Source of the DNA: Ectothiorhodospiraceae bacterium | GTDB taxonomy: Bacteria; Pseudomonadota; Gammaproteobacteria; HK1 | NCBI GenBank assembly: GCA_024234875.1 | Contig: JACKNM010000004.1 | Location: forward strand, 310,001 to 374,000 | DNA: 64,000 bases | Direction: 5' to 3' | In this document: positions 53,706-61,969 of the stretch, in pieces | Numbering within the stretch: position 1 is the stretch's first letter | How the letters are laid out: each line of letters begins with the position of its first letter | The notes under the pieces: generated by a model | Databases searched by the model: none | Told to the model about the DNA's origin: nothing | Seen by the model: the letters and a program-made list of their open reading frames with translations, nothing else | Position numbers and translations under genes: made by a program

Positions 53706-54800
53706 TCAGCAGCTGTCGCGATAGCGATCCTGAATCGCCGTCACGGCGTCGCGCCGCGCGAGGATCGCCTCCACGCAGCGGGGGTCGAACTGACGACCGG
53801 ACTCCCTGGCCAGGTGGGCGAACGCATCGTCGAGTGTCCACGCGCGCTTGTATGGGCGCGCGCTGGTGAGCGCGTCGAGCACGTCGGCGACCTTGACGAT
53901 CCGCCCCTCGGGCGTGATTGCCTCGCCCGCGAGCCCGTTCGGATAGCCGCTGCCGTCGAAGTTCTCGTGGTGCTCGCCGACCACCGCACGCAGCACGTCC
54001 AGGTTGTCGATGATGTCGAGGTCGAACTGCTCCACCAGCACCTCGATGACCTCGAGCCCGCGCGGCACGTGCTGGCGCATCACCTCGATCTCGTCCGCAT
54101 CGAGCGATCCCGGCTTCAGCAGGATGTGGTCCGGGATGGCGAGCTTGCCGATGTCGTGCAAGGGCGCGAACTGATACATGAACTCGATGCGCTCGTCGAC
54201 CAGCTCCATCGACTCCGCGACGCCTTCGGCGACCAGCCGCGCGTAGTGCGACATGCGCTCGAGGTGGGCGCTGGTCTCGGCATCCTTGAAGCGGCTGAAG
54301 GCGATGGCGGTGTTCACCGCCCCGCGCAACGTGTGGATCGGCGCGAGCTCCGCCACCAGCAACGCGTTGATCAACCGCGCGTAGACCATCACGCGGGCCG
54401 CGGTCCCGGGATCGAAGTACCCCGCGACGGCGGCGTCGAAGAACACGAAGCCGATCAGGCGTCGGCGCGAGCGCAGCGGCAGCGTCATGCTGCTGCGAAA
54501 CCCTGCCTCGCGAATCAGACGGTCGTGCATCGTCCCCGTCTCGGGGATCGCCTGCAGATCCTCGATCACCCGCGGTCGGTCGGAGACGGCGACCGCACGC
54601 AACGACGGAACCTCGGCCAGGTGCACCTCGTAGTGCGAGAACAGCGGGCCGCCGTCGGAGCTCTCGATGAAGGTTCGCAGCAGGTCGTCGCGCTCGTCGT
54701 AGAGCGCGATGGCGATGCGCCCGAGCTCGCTGCAGAACCCGCGCAGCTCACCGTGGAGCTTGAAGATGCGCCGACTCAGGGAGACGAAATCGGGGGTCAT
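53706..54800 (-). CDS. GAF-like/HD-GYP cyclic-di-GMP phosphodiesterase
   Basis: 364 aa. The first 180 residues look like a GAF sensor domain (LIREAGFRSSMTLPLRSRRR, LIGFVFFDA). The HD-GYP domain follows with HLERMSHYARL, the metal-binding HD in PLHDIGKLAIPDHIL, EHHENFDGSGYPNGL (GYP present) and DVLDALTSARPYK. It should hydrolyse c-di-GMP. The ATG at 54800 is chosen at the start of recognisable sequence; upstream extension is low in support. Together with the GGDEF-EAL protein it points to c-di-GMP control of surface functions. Confidence 0.9.
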   Translation of the reverse strand: MTPDFVSLSRRIFKLHGELRGFCSELGRIAIALYDERDDLLRTFIESSDGGPLFSHYEVHLAEVPSLRAVAVSDRPRVIEDLQAIPETGTMHDRLIREAGFRSSMTLPLRSRRRLIGFVFFDAAVAGYFDPGTAARVMVYARLINALLVAELAPIHTLRGAVNTAIAFSRFKDAETSAHLERMSHYARLVAEGVAESMELVDERIEFMYQFAPLHDIGKLAIPDHILLKPGSLDADEIEVMRQHVPRGLEVIEVLVEQFDLDIIDNLDVLRAVVGEHHENFDGSGYPNGLAGEAITPEGRIVKVADVLDALTSARPYKRAWTLDDAFAHLARESGRQFDPRCVEAILARRDAVTAIQDRYRDSC

Positions 54801-54992
54801 GGTCGCCGCCGGGCGCAGACTTCCTCGCCCGAGGCGGGTTGCCAGCGCACGAGGCCGCGGCGGCTCGACGACGCATCGCACGCCGTCCTTCGGGCGGAGT
54901 CGAGCATGGGAAGCCTCCGCGGTGCTCGGCCGGGGGCGGTAGTGTAACCTTCACCGCACCGACACGCACCCGACGTCGACGGAGGCGCGACC
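54801..54992. other. Divergent gap between HD-GYP and the cysteine hydrolase gene
   Basis: These 192 bases hold the promoters of two divergent genes. A gtagtgtaacctt stretch near 54938-54952 is the only AT-richer patch and could be a -10 region for the plus-strand gene. No ORF or RNA is supported. Confidence 0.35.
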
Positions 54993-55616
54993 ATGACCGA
55001 CGTCTACGCGAGAAAGAGCTACGGCGAGCAGACGATCGGATTCGGGCGATCGCTCGCGATCCTGGTGGTGGATTTCCAGCTCGGGTTCGTCGATCCCCGA
55101 TTCCAGATGGGTGGCGGCCCGATGATCGAGTCGGCAGTCGAGCGCACCGCCGACCTGCTCGCGGTCGCGCGCTCGCGCGGCGTCCCGGTCGCCAACTGCT
55201 ACGTCGCCTACCCGCGTCCCGAGGCAGCGCCGTACTGGAAGGTCACCGCCGTGCCGCGCGACCTCGTGCGCGGCTCCGACGCCTGCCGCCTCGATCCGCG
55301 AATCGTCGATCACGACCACGACTTCGTGTTCGAGAAGTACGGCGCCTCGGCCTTCTTCCAGACGCCGCTCGCGAGCTACCTCGCCAAGAGCGGCGTGGAC
55401 ACCGTCGCCATCACCGGCTGCGTCACGAGCGGCTGCGTGCGCGCCTCGGTGGTGGACAGCTTCCAGCTCGGCATGCGGACCATGCTGGTCGACGACTGCT
55501 GCGCGGACAACGACCCGCAGCCGCACGCCGACACGCTGCGCGACGTCGGGCGGCGCTATGCCGACATCGTGCAATCGGACGACGTGATTCGTCATCTCAT
55601 GGGCAACACGGGGTAA
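54993..55616 (+). CDS. Isochorismatase-family cysteine hydrolase (N-carbamoylsarcosine-amidase-like)
   Basis: 207 aa with the Asp-Lys-Cys triad Asp27 (LVVDFQLGFVD), Lys115 (FEKYGASAFF) and Cys148 (GCVTSGCVRAS). The block SAFFQTPLASYL, TSGCVRAS and the DNDPQPH segment follow the pattern of N-carbamoylsarcosine amidohydrolase, which releases ammonia and CO2 from N-carbamoylsarcosine, the last hydrolytic step in creatinine breakdown through N-methylhydantoin. Maleamate amidohydrolase and ureidoacrylate hydrolase are related alternatives. The hydantoinase A/B genes 12 kb away would fit the preceding step. Confidence 0.85.
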   Translation: MTDVYARKSYGEQTIGFGRSLAILVVDFQLGFVDPRFQMGGGPMIESAVERTADLLAVARSRGVPVANCYVAYPRPEAAPYWKVTAVPRDLVRGSDACRLDPRIVDHDHDFVFEKYGASAFFQTPLASYLAKSGVDTVAITGCVTSGCVRASVVDSFQLGMRTMLVDDCCADNDPQPHADTLRDVGRRYADIVQSDDVIRHLMGNTG

Positions 55617-55704
55617 GCGCGCGTCGCGGCGCCCGGCGACACTGGGGCGTGCGCCGCCCAGGCTGATAAGGTTCCGGTCCTCGACTCGAACGGAGCCGCC
55701 ACCC

Positions 55705-56355
55705 ATGCCCACCGTAGCCATCATCGGCGCCAGCCGCGGAATCGGCCTCGAGCTCGCCCGTCAGTACGCCGCCGACGGTTGGCGCGTGCACGCGACCACC
55801 CGCAGACCCGAGTCGCCAGGCGCCCTCGGCGAGGTGCCGGGCGACGTCGTGCTCCACGGGCTCGACGTGCGTGACGAGGCCGCGGTCGGCGCGCTCGCCC
55901 GAGCACTCGGCGACGACGCCCTCGACGTCCTCGTCCACAATGCCGGGATCAAGGACGGCGGGCACTCGCGCGCGGAGGTGATGCGCGTCAACGCCGAGGC
56001 GCCGATCGCGGTCACCGAGGCACTGATGGACGCGGTGGCCCGCGCCGGCGGTCGAATCGTGCTCGTCAGCAGCCAGCTCGGCGCGCGGCGCGGAAGCCGC
56101 AAGAGCCTCGGTGACTACGGCGACTCCAAGGCCGCACTGAACGACGCCGTGCGCGAGCGCGCGCCGCGCTGGGCCGAGCGCGGCGTCACCGCAATCGTCA
56201 TCCATCCCGGTTGGGTCCGCACCGACATGGGCGGCTCCGCGGCACCGGTGTCCGTCGACGAGAGCGCACACGGCATCCGCAGCGTCATCTCGCGCCTCAC
56301 CCCCGCCGACAACGGCCGCTTCCTCACCTGGCGCGGCGACGAGCACCCCTGGTAG
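55705..56355 (+). CDS. Short-chain dehydrogenase/reductase
   Basis: 216 aa SDR. The N-terminal cofactor motif is GASRGIGLELA, the NAG motif is LVHNAGI and the catalytic Ser and Tyr-x3-Lys lie in VLVSSQLG and DYGDSKAAL. Shorter than classical SDRs and resembling the CsgA/YbbO-like group. Substrate unknown. Its stop is seven bases before the 185-bp inverted-repeat element. Confidence 0.9.
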   Translation: MPTVAIIGASRGIGLELARQYAADGWRVHATTRRPESPGALGEVPGDVVLHGLDVRDEAAVGALARALGDDALDVLVHNAGIKDGGHSRAEVMRVNAEAPIAVTEALMDAVARAGGRIVLVSSQLGARRGSRKSLGDYGDSKAALNDAVRERAPRWAERGVTAIVIHPGWVRTDMGGSAAPVSVDESAHGIRSVISRLTPADNGRFLTWRGDEHPW

Positions 56356-56362
56356 CAACAAC

Positions 56363-56381
56363 GGGGTCGGACCAACCTATC
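56363..56381 (+). repeat. Left terminal inverted repeat of the 185-bp element
   Basis: GGGGTCGGACCAACCTATC; pairs with 56529-56547 with a single mismatch (position 15, C against T). Confidence 0.85.
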
Positions 56382-56528
56382 CCCTTGTATTCGCGGAACT
56401 TTCCGCCCGCGTGATGGCCGGGCTCAGGTCCTCGCCATGCCCGGCGGCGGAACGGAGTCCGATGGCGCGAAGGAGCTCGGCGCCCGGACTCCTCCCCGTC
56501 AGCCGAGGAAATGCTGTCTTTTCAGATA

Positions 56529-56547
56529 GATAAGTTGGTCCGACCCC
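56529..56547 (-). repeat. Right terminal inverted repeat of the 185-bp element
   Basis: gataagttggtccgacccc on the plus strand, the near-exact reverse complement of the left repeat. An AT-rich cttttcagatagat stretch precedes it, unlike the surrounding GC-rich DNA. Confidence 0.85.
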
Positions 56548-56551
56548 ACTC

Positions 56552-57898
56552 TCAGTCGAGAGCGACGTCGAAGGGGGTGCCGGTGCGGGCGCGCACCTCA
56601 TCCACCGTGGCGCCCGGCATCAGGGCGACCAGCACCAGCCGTCCGTCGACGAAGCGGAACTTGGCGAGCTCGGTGATCACCACGTCGACCGCACCGATGG
56701 CGGTCAGCGGCAGGGTGCACTCGGGCACGATCTTCGGGCCGCCGTCGCGCTCGTTGTGGGTCATGGTGACGATGAGTCGCTCGGCGCCGCTCGCGAGATC
56801 CATCGCCCCCCCGACGCCCAGCAACGGCTTGCCGGGCACCGCCCAGTTGGCGAGGTTCGCGCGCGCGTCGACCTGCAGCCCGCCCATGATCGCGACGTTC
56901 ACGTGCCCGCCACGGATCAGTCCGAAGGACGCCGCGCTGTCGAAGTAGCTGGCACCGGGGAGCGCGGTCACCGGGATCTTCCCGGCATTGACCGGGAACT
57001 CCATCGCCCCACCACTCTCGGGCTCGGGGCCGACACCGAGCATGCCGTTCTCGGTATGCAACATGATGCCGTGCTCGGGGGTGATGAGGTCGGCGACTAG
57101 GGTGGGGATGCCGATCCCGAGATTCACCACATCCCCCGCTCGGAGCTCCGCGAGCGCGGCGCGGGCCATGTGCATCCGCGCCTCGTCCACGCGCTTGGCG
57201 CTGCCCTTCACCGAGGCCGACGAGCCCAGGTCCGCCTCGGTGAGGTGGGCCTGGACCAGCACGTCGACGAAGCAACCGGGGGTGTGGATCTCGTTCGGAT
57301 CCAGCGCGCCCACCGGCACGACGTGCTCGACCTCGGCGATGACCAGATCCGCGGCGGTGGCCGCGGCCTGGTTGAAGTTGTTCTCGGTCATCCGGTAGAC
57401 GAGATTGCCGGCGGTATCGCCCTTCCACGCCCGTACCAGCGCCACGTTGCCACGAAGCCCGCGCTGGAAGACCTGGAGCTTGCCGTCGATCTCACGCGTC
57501 TCGCGGCCGTCGGCGAGCGGCGTGCCGGCGCCCGACGGGGTGAAGAACCCGCCGATGCCGGCCCCGCCGGCCCGCAACGCCTCGGCCAACGTGCCCTGGG
57601 GCAGGAGCTCGACCTCGAGCGCGCCGGACTGCGCCGCGGCCACCGCCTCGGGGTTGCTGGTGAAGAAGGAGCCGATGGCCTTCCTGATCTGGCCGTTGCG
57701 CAGCAGGCGTCCGCCACCGAGTCCCGGCTCGCCCACGTTGTTGCCGATGAAGGTGAGATCGCGCGCGTCGGTCTCGGCGATGGCGTCGAGCAGGTGCACC
57801 GGATGGCCGGTCATGCCGAAGCCACCGACCACCAGCACGTCACCCGAACGCACCTTGCGCGCCGCCTCCGCGGCGGTCATCTGCACCACGCTCTTCAT
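56552..57898 (-). CDS. 3-oxoacid CoA-transferase, fused alpha-beta subunits
   Basis: 448 aa containing both halves of a SCOT/AtoDA-type CoA-transferase: alpha (SGDVLVVGGFGMTGHPVHLL, FTPSGAGTPLADG) in the first 230 residues and beta (GDVVNLGIGIPTLVADLI, TENGMLGVGPEPESGG with the catalytic Glu) in the rest. It moves CoA from succinyl- or acetyl-CoA to a 3-oxoacid. Bacterial enzymes are usually two subunits, so the fused form is worth noting, though not rare. It starts 51 bases after the PHP hydrolase stop and may be the last gene of the Opp-like importer operon. Confidence 0.9.
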   Translation of the reverse strand: MKSVVQMTAAEAARKVRSGDVLVVGGFGMTGHPVHLLDAIAETDARDLTFIGNNVGEPGLGGGRLLRNGQIRKAIGSFFTSNPEAVAAAQSGALEVELLPQGTLAEALRAGGAGIGGFFTPSGAGTPLADGRETREIDGKLQVFQRGLRGNVALVRAWKGDTAGNLVYRMTENNFNQAAATAADLVIAEVEHVVPVGALDPNEIHTPGCFVDVLVQAHLTEADLGSSASVKGSAKRVDEARMHMARAALAELRAGDVVNLGIGIPTLVADLITPEHGIMLHTENGMLGVGPEPESGGAMEFPVNAGKIPVTALPGASYFDSAASFGLIRGGHVNVAIMGGLQVDARANLANWAVPGKPLLGVGGAMDLASGAERLIVTMTHNERDGGPKIVPECTLPLTAIGAVDVVITELAKFRFVDGRLVLVALMPGATVDEVRARTGTPFDVALD

Positions 57899-57949
57899 TC
57901 GATTCTCCGGCCGCGGGACGACACCCCGGGGCTGCGTGTCATTGCCGGC

Positions 57950-58846
57950 TCAATCGAGCCAGACGGGATTGGTCCACGCGCGTCGCCCGTCGGCGTCGAT
58001 CACCGTCAGTCGCAGATAACCGGGGCGGAAGCGATCGATGGGCAGCGTCACATCGGTGAGATCCGAGCCGCGCTGCTGCTCCGACTTCGCACCACGGCCG
58101 GTGGCGGCGACCGCCACCGCGGGCGAGCAGCGCACCCGCACCCGGTCGCCGTCGATCTCGACGTCGTGCAGCACCGGGCCCTGGCTGGAGTAGTAGCGAC
58201 CGGCCTTGAGGGATTCCACCAGCGCCTCCGGCTCACCGCGATCGGCGTGGACCTGCACCCAACCGCCGAAGGCGTCGTCGTGCCAGAGGTGGGCATCGTC
58301 GGTGGCGTAGCCCGTCAGCCGCTTGCCCGCGTTCAGCAGCGCATCGAGGAAGGGCCAGTCGACGCCACGGTCGACCTCGATGTGGCTCCCGTGGTTGTAG
58401 ATCTCCACCGCGTGGGCGACCTCGACCGTCAACGCGTCCTCCACCGTGAGGCCGTACCACGACGGGTGATTGATGCCGATGAAGGCCCCGGCGGCGGCCG
58501 CCCGCCGGGCGAGCTCCGGGCCGGTCTCGCCGGGCGCGGGCGGGGCGAAGTCGAGCGGGAGCCCCACCGCGTGGATGTGCCACAGCTCGCCGACCGCGGT
58601 GCGCGGCGCGTGCAGCTCCGCCCCGATCACCGGGACGAAGTCGCGGGTCCGCATCGCGGTGGTATCGGTGACCGGGTAGTCGTAGCGCTCCATGAAATGG
58701 TCCGAGAGCACCAGGAAGTCGTACCCGGCCTCACGGTACGTGCGCATGACCTCCTCCGGCGGCAGTCGGCCGTCGGAACGGGTCGAGTGGGTGTGCAAGT
58801 TGCCGCGATAGAAGCGGCCCTCACGGCCGAACGGCAGAGTCTGCAT
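57950..58846 (-). CDS. PHP-domain metallohydrolase (CehA/McbA-like)
   Basis: 298 aa. The PHP metal-binding signature is GNLHTHSTRSDG (His18, His20), followed by FLVLSDHF, GAELHA, GINHPSWYG and YATDDAH, as in CehA/McbA-type hydrolases, some of which cleave carbamates such as carbaryl. The ATG at 58846 is preceded by GGAGAG. The C-terminal 80 residues form a beta-rich domain (YYSSQGPVLHDVEIDGDRV) common in CehA proteins. No signal peptide. It directly follows the Opp-like importer genes, which suggests that it hydrolyses the imported compound. Confidence 0.82.
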   Translation of the reverse strand: MQTLPFGREGRFYRGNLHTHSTRSDGRLPPEEVMRTYREAGYDFLVLSDHFMERYDYPVTDTTAMRTRDFVPVIGAELHAPRTAVGELWHIHAVGLPLDFAPPAPGETGPELARRAAAAGAFIGINHPSWYGLTVEDALTVEVAHAVEIYNHGSHIEVDRGVDWPFLDALLNAGKRLTGYATDDAHLWHDDAFGGWVQVHADRGEPEALVESLKAGRYYSSQGPVLHDVEIDGDRVRVRCSPAVAVAATGRGAKSEQQRGSDLTDVTLPIDRFRPGYLRLTVIDADGRRAWTNPVWLD

Positions 58847-58941
58847 GGATCGCTCTCCGGGGTTGGACGCACCGGCGGCAGCCGGCACGCACGGCGGCTA
58901 TGGTACCAGGCCGATGTGACGCCGAAGCAGCGTCCCGGCGC

Positions 58942-60057
58942 TCACCGCGACGGGGACGCGACCTCGACCGCGGCGGCTCGGGCGAGTTCGGAGCGCTGCC
59001 CGTCGCGCTCGGGGAAGTGGCAGGCCGCGCGGTGGGCGCCACCCATCGGCTCGAGCCCCGGGTCGTGCTGCACGCAGAGCGCCGGAAGCCGCGTGCCGGC
59101 ACGCTCGACCGTCGGCGCCCTGGCCGCCGCGGCAATCAGCCGCGCGCGATAGCAGCGGGGGTGGAAGCGGCAGCCAGGCGGCAGCTCGGTGGCGGAGCCG
59201 ATCTCCCCGTGCAGCACCACGCGCTTGCGACCACGCTCGCGCTGCGGATCGGGCACCGGCACCGCCGACAGCAGCGAGACCGTGTAGGGGTGCAGCGGCG
59301 CGCCGTAGAGCGCATCACGCGGCCCGATCTCGACGATCTTGCCGAGATACATCACCGCCACGCGGTCGCTCACGTGCCGGACCACGGCGAGATCGTGGGC
59401 GATGAACAGGAACGCGAGCCCGGCCTCGCGCTGCAAAGCGCGCAGCAGATTGATGATCTGCGCCTGGATCGAGACGTCGAGCGCCGACACCGGCTCGTCG
59501 AGCACCAGCAGCTTGGGATGCACGGTCATCGCGCGCGCGATGCCGATGCGCTGGCGCTGCCCGCCCGAGAACTCGTGCGGGTAGCGCTCGGCGTGGCCGG
59601 GCTCCAGCCCGACGCGGCCGAGGACCTCGGCGACCCGGCTCGGACCATCGCCCCGCCACAGCCCGTGGACCACCATCGGCTCGGCGACCAGGGAGCCGAC
59701 CCGCATCCTCGGGTCGAGCGAGCCGTAGGGGTCCTGGAACACCATCTGCACCTCGCGGCGCAGCGCGCGGACCCGACGCCGGCCGAGGGCGGTGATCTCC
59801 TGGCCGTCGAACCAGATGCGCCCGCTGCTCGGGTCCACCAGCCGCAGCACGAGACGCCCCAAGGTGCTCTTGCCGCTACCGGTCTCGCCGACCAGGCCCA
59901 GCGTCTCGCCGCGATTCAGCTCGAAGCTGACGTTGTCGACCGCGCGCACCGTGGAACGGCGCCGGCCGAGGAAGCCGCGGCTCGACTCGAAGGTCTTGCC
60001 GACCTCCTCGACCCGCAGCAGTGGCCCGTCGTGCTCGACCTCTCGTCCCGCGGTCAC
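58942..60057 (-). CDS. Opp-type ABC importer ATPase (OppF-like)
   Basis: 371 aa. GTG start at 60057 overlapping the previous stop (GTGA). Walker A GETGSGKST, Q-loop MVFQDPYGSLDPR, signature FSGGQRQR, Walker B LLVLDEP and switch His in FIAHDL. The C-terminal cysteine motif (GCRFHPRCYRARL) is present, with a longer tail than usual. Confidence 0.93.
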   Translation of the reverse strand: MTAGREVEHDGPLLRVEEVGKTFESSRGFLGRRRSTVRAVDNVSFELNRGETLGLVGETGSGKSTLGRLVLRLVDPSSGRIWFDGQEITALGRRRVRALRREVQMVFQDPYGSLDPRMRVGSLVAEPMVVHGLWRGDGPSRVAEVLGRVGLEPGHAERYPHEFSGGQRQRIGIARAMTVHPKLLVLDEPVSALDVSIQAQIINLLRALQREAGLAFLFIAHDLAVVRHVSDRVAVMYLGKIVEIGPRDALYGAPLHPYTVSLLSAVPVPDPQRERGRKRVVLHGEIGSATELPPGCRFHPRCYRARLIAAAARAPTVERAGTRLPALCVQHDPGLEPMGGAHRAACHFPERDGQRSELARAAAVEVASPSR

Positions 60058-61070
60058 GCCGCGTCCTCCGCCAGCTCGGACCAGTGATGGCAGGCCGACG
60101 CGTGCCCCTCACGATCGGTGGCAGCGAGCCCGGGACGGGACGCGCGGCAGGTCTCGCGCCCACGGCCGAGGAAGCAACGCGGCTCGAACGGGCACCCGGG
60201 TGGGAGCGCCGCCAGATTCGGCGGCATGCCCTCGATGGCCGGCAGCGCCTCGCCGGGCGGCCCGTCGAGCCGCGGGATGCTGCCGAGGAGGGAACGGGTA
60301 TACGGATGGCGCGCGTCGGCGAAGCCGTCCTCGACCCGACAGGTCTCGACCACCCGTCCGGCGTACATCACCGCCACCCGCTCCGCGTGCTTCGCCACCA
60401 AACCGAGGTCGTGGGTGATGAGCACCATCCCCATCCCGAGCTCGGCGCGAAGCTCCGCCAGCAGCTCGAGGATCTGGGCCTGGACGGTGACATCCAGCGC
60501 GGTGGTCGGCTCGTCGGCCACCAGCACCTTCGGCCCGAGCGCGATCGCCATCGCGATCAGAACCCGCTGACGCATGCCACCGGAGAGCTGGTGCGGAAAG
60601 TCGTCGACCCGCCTCGACGGGTCCGGGATGTGCACCCGCTCGAGGGTCTCGATCGCGAGCTTGCGGGCCGCCGCAGCGCGCAGGGGGCGGTGGGCGCGAA
60701 TCACCTCGACGAGCTGGTCGCCGATGGTGAACACGGGATTGAGGGCGGTCAGCGGATCCTGGAACACCATTGCCACACCGGCACCGCGTATCGCCCGTAG
60801 CTCGGCCGGCGCGAGCTGCACCAGGTCCACGCCGCCGAAACGGACCTCGCCGGCCACCACGCGCCCCGGTCGCGGAACCAGGCCGAGCACGGAGAGGAAG
60901 GTCATCGTCTTCCCCGAACCGGACTCGCCGACCACCGCCAGCGTCTCCCCGGCGTGGACCGACAGCGACACCCGATCGACCAACACCACCGGGCCGTCCT
61001 CGCCCGGAAAGGCGGTGCGCAGGCCCTTGACCTCGAGCAGCGCCTGGCGCGGTGTCGTCACCTCGGTCAT
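60054..61070 (-). CDS. Opp-type ABC importer ATPase (OppD-like)
   Basis: 338 aa. Walker A GESGSGKTM, Q-loop MVFQDPLTALNP, signature LSGGMRQR, Walker B VLVADEP, switch His in LITHDL and cysteine tail GCPFEPRCFLGRGRETC. The ATG at 61070 overlaps the permease stop by one base (TGATG); the open frame continues upstream only within the permease gene. Confidence 0.93.
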   Translation of the reverse strand: MTEVTTPRQALLEVKGLRTAFPGEDGPVVLVDRVSLSVHAGETLAVVGESGSGKTMTFLSVLGLVPRPGRVVAGEVRFGGVDLVQLAPAELRAIRGAGVAMVFQDPLTALNPVFTIGDQLVEVIRAHRPLRAAAARKLAIETLERVHIPDPSRRVDDFPHQLSGGMRQRVLIAMAIALGPKVLVADEPTTALDVTVQAQILELLAELRAELGMGMVLITHDLGLVAKHAERVAVMYAGRVVETCRVEDGFADARHPYTRSLLGSIPRLDGPPGEALPAIEGMPPNLAALPPGCPFEPRCFLGRGRETCRASRPGLAATDREGHASACHHWSELAEDAA

Positions 61071-61969
61071 CACAGCATTCGACTGCTGGTGTCGCGTCGC
61101 ATCTGTGGGTCCAGCGTGTCCCGCAGGCCGTCGCCGAGCAGATTCAGTGCGACCACCGAGGCCGCGATGCACGACCCGGCGGAGAGCGAGATCCACGGAT
61201 TGGTGGTGATGTAGCCCTGACCGTCGGAGATGACGTTGCCCCACGTCGGCGTCGGCGGCTGCACCCCGAGACCGAGAAAGCTCAACCCGGCCTCGGCGAG
61301 GATGGCGGTCGCCGCGCTGACGGTGGCCACCACGATCACCGGCGGCAGGCTGTTGGGGATCACGTGGCGCAACAGCACGCGCGCCGACGTCATGCCGATC
61401 GCATGCGACGCCTCGATGAACGGGCGCGGCCGAATGGTGAGCACCACCGAGCGCATCACCGCGGCGACGCGCGGGGTGTAGGCGATCGACACCGCCAGGA
61501 TCACGTTCTCCAGCGAGGATCCGCGCGCCGCTACCAGGGCCAGCGCGAGCAGGAAGCCGGGGAACGCGAGCAGGATGTCGTTACCGACCATCAGCACGCG
61601 CTCGGTCCAGCCACCCAGGTACCCGGCCAGCGCACCGACGAGCGAGCCGAGGGTGAGCGACAGCGCCACCACCGCGAGCGCCACCTGGATCGAGACCCGC
61701 GCGCCCCACACCAGACGCGAGGCGATGTCGCGCCCGTACTGGTCGGTGCCGAGCAGGTGTGCGGCCGACGGAGGCGCCAGGGTATTCAGCAGATCGGTGT
61801 CGTTCGGCCCGTACGGCGCGAGCCACGGCGCGGCGATCGCCACCACCATCAGCACCAGCAGCAGCACGAGCCCGGTGGCGAAGCCGGGATGGCGCAGATA
61901 CCGCCCGATCCGCGAGCGTCGCACTCGGCGCCGGGGCGAGGGCGCGGGGCCGGGAGGCGTCGCGCTCAT
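61070..61969 (-). CDS. Opp-type ABC importer permease (OppC/DppC-like)
   Basis: 299 aa, basic N-terminus (RRRVRRSRIGRYLRH), six membrane helices, LGTDQYGRDIASRLVWGAR in the first periplasmic region and EASHAIGMTSARVLLRHVI as the EAA loop. Overlaps the OppB-like stop by four bases. Confidence 0.93.
   Translation of the reverse strand: MSATPPGPAPSPRRRVRRSRIGRYLRHPGFATGLVLLLVLMVVAIAAPWLAPYGPNDTDLLNTLAPPSAAHLLGTDQYGRDIASRLVWGARVSIQVALAVVALSLTLGSLVGALAGYLGGWTERVLMVGNDILLAFPGFLLALALVAARGSSLENVILAVSIAYTPRVAAVMRSVVLTIRPRPFIEASHAIGMTSARVLLRHVIPNSLPPVIVVATVSAATAILAEAGLSFLGLGVQPPTPTWGNVISDGQGYITTNPWISLSAGSCIAASVVALNLLGDGLRDTLDPQMRRDTSSRML

Larger units (their letters stand above)
56363..56547. mobile_element. 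MITE/REPIN-like 185-bp element with terminal inverted repeats
   Basis: GGGGTCGGACCAACCTATC (56363-56381) is repeated inverted at 56529-56547 with one mismatch in 19 (reverse complement GGGGTCGGACCAACTTATC). Inside are further palindromes: gccgggc/gcccggc (56417-56423, 56439-56445) and ggagtccg/cggactcc (56454-56461, 56485-56492). There is no coding capacity. It fills the whole gap between the convergent SDR and CoA-transferase genes, beginning seven bases after one stop and ending four bases before the other. Terminal repeats starting GGGGTC are known on non-autonomous elements moved by REP-associated tyrosine transposases; family assignment is inferred. No transposase is in the window. Confidence 0.7.

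Noticed and set aside
57170..59152. Long plus-strand open frame of 660 codons
   Set aside because: It lies opposite the CoA-transferase and PHP hydrolase genes, has low-complexity Arg/His/Glu-rich translation and no motif. It is a shadow caused by high GC content, like the minus-strand frames at 8483-10792 and 2698-4167 and the plus-strand frames at 41234-42868, 47324-48916 and 49915-51675.
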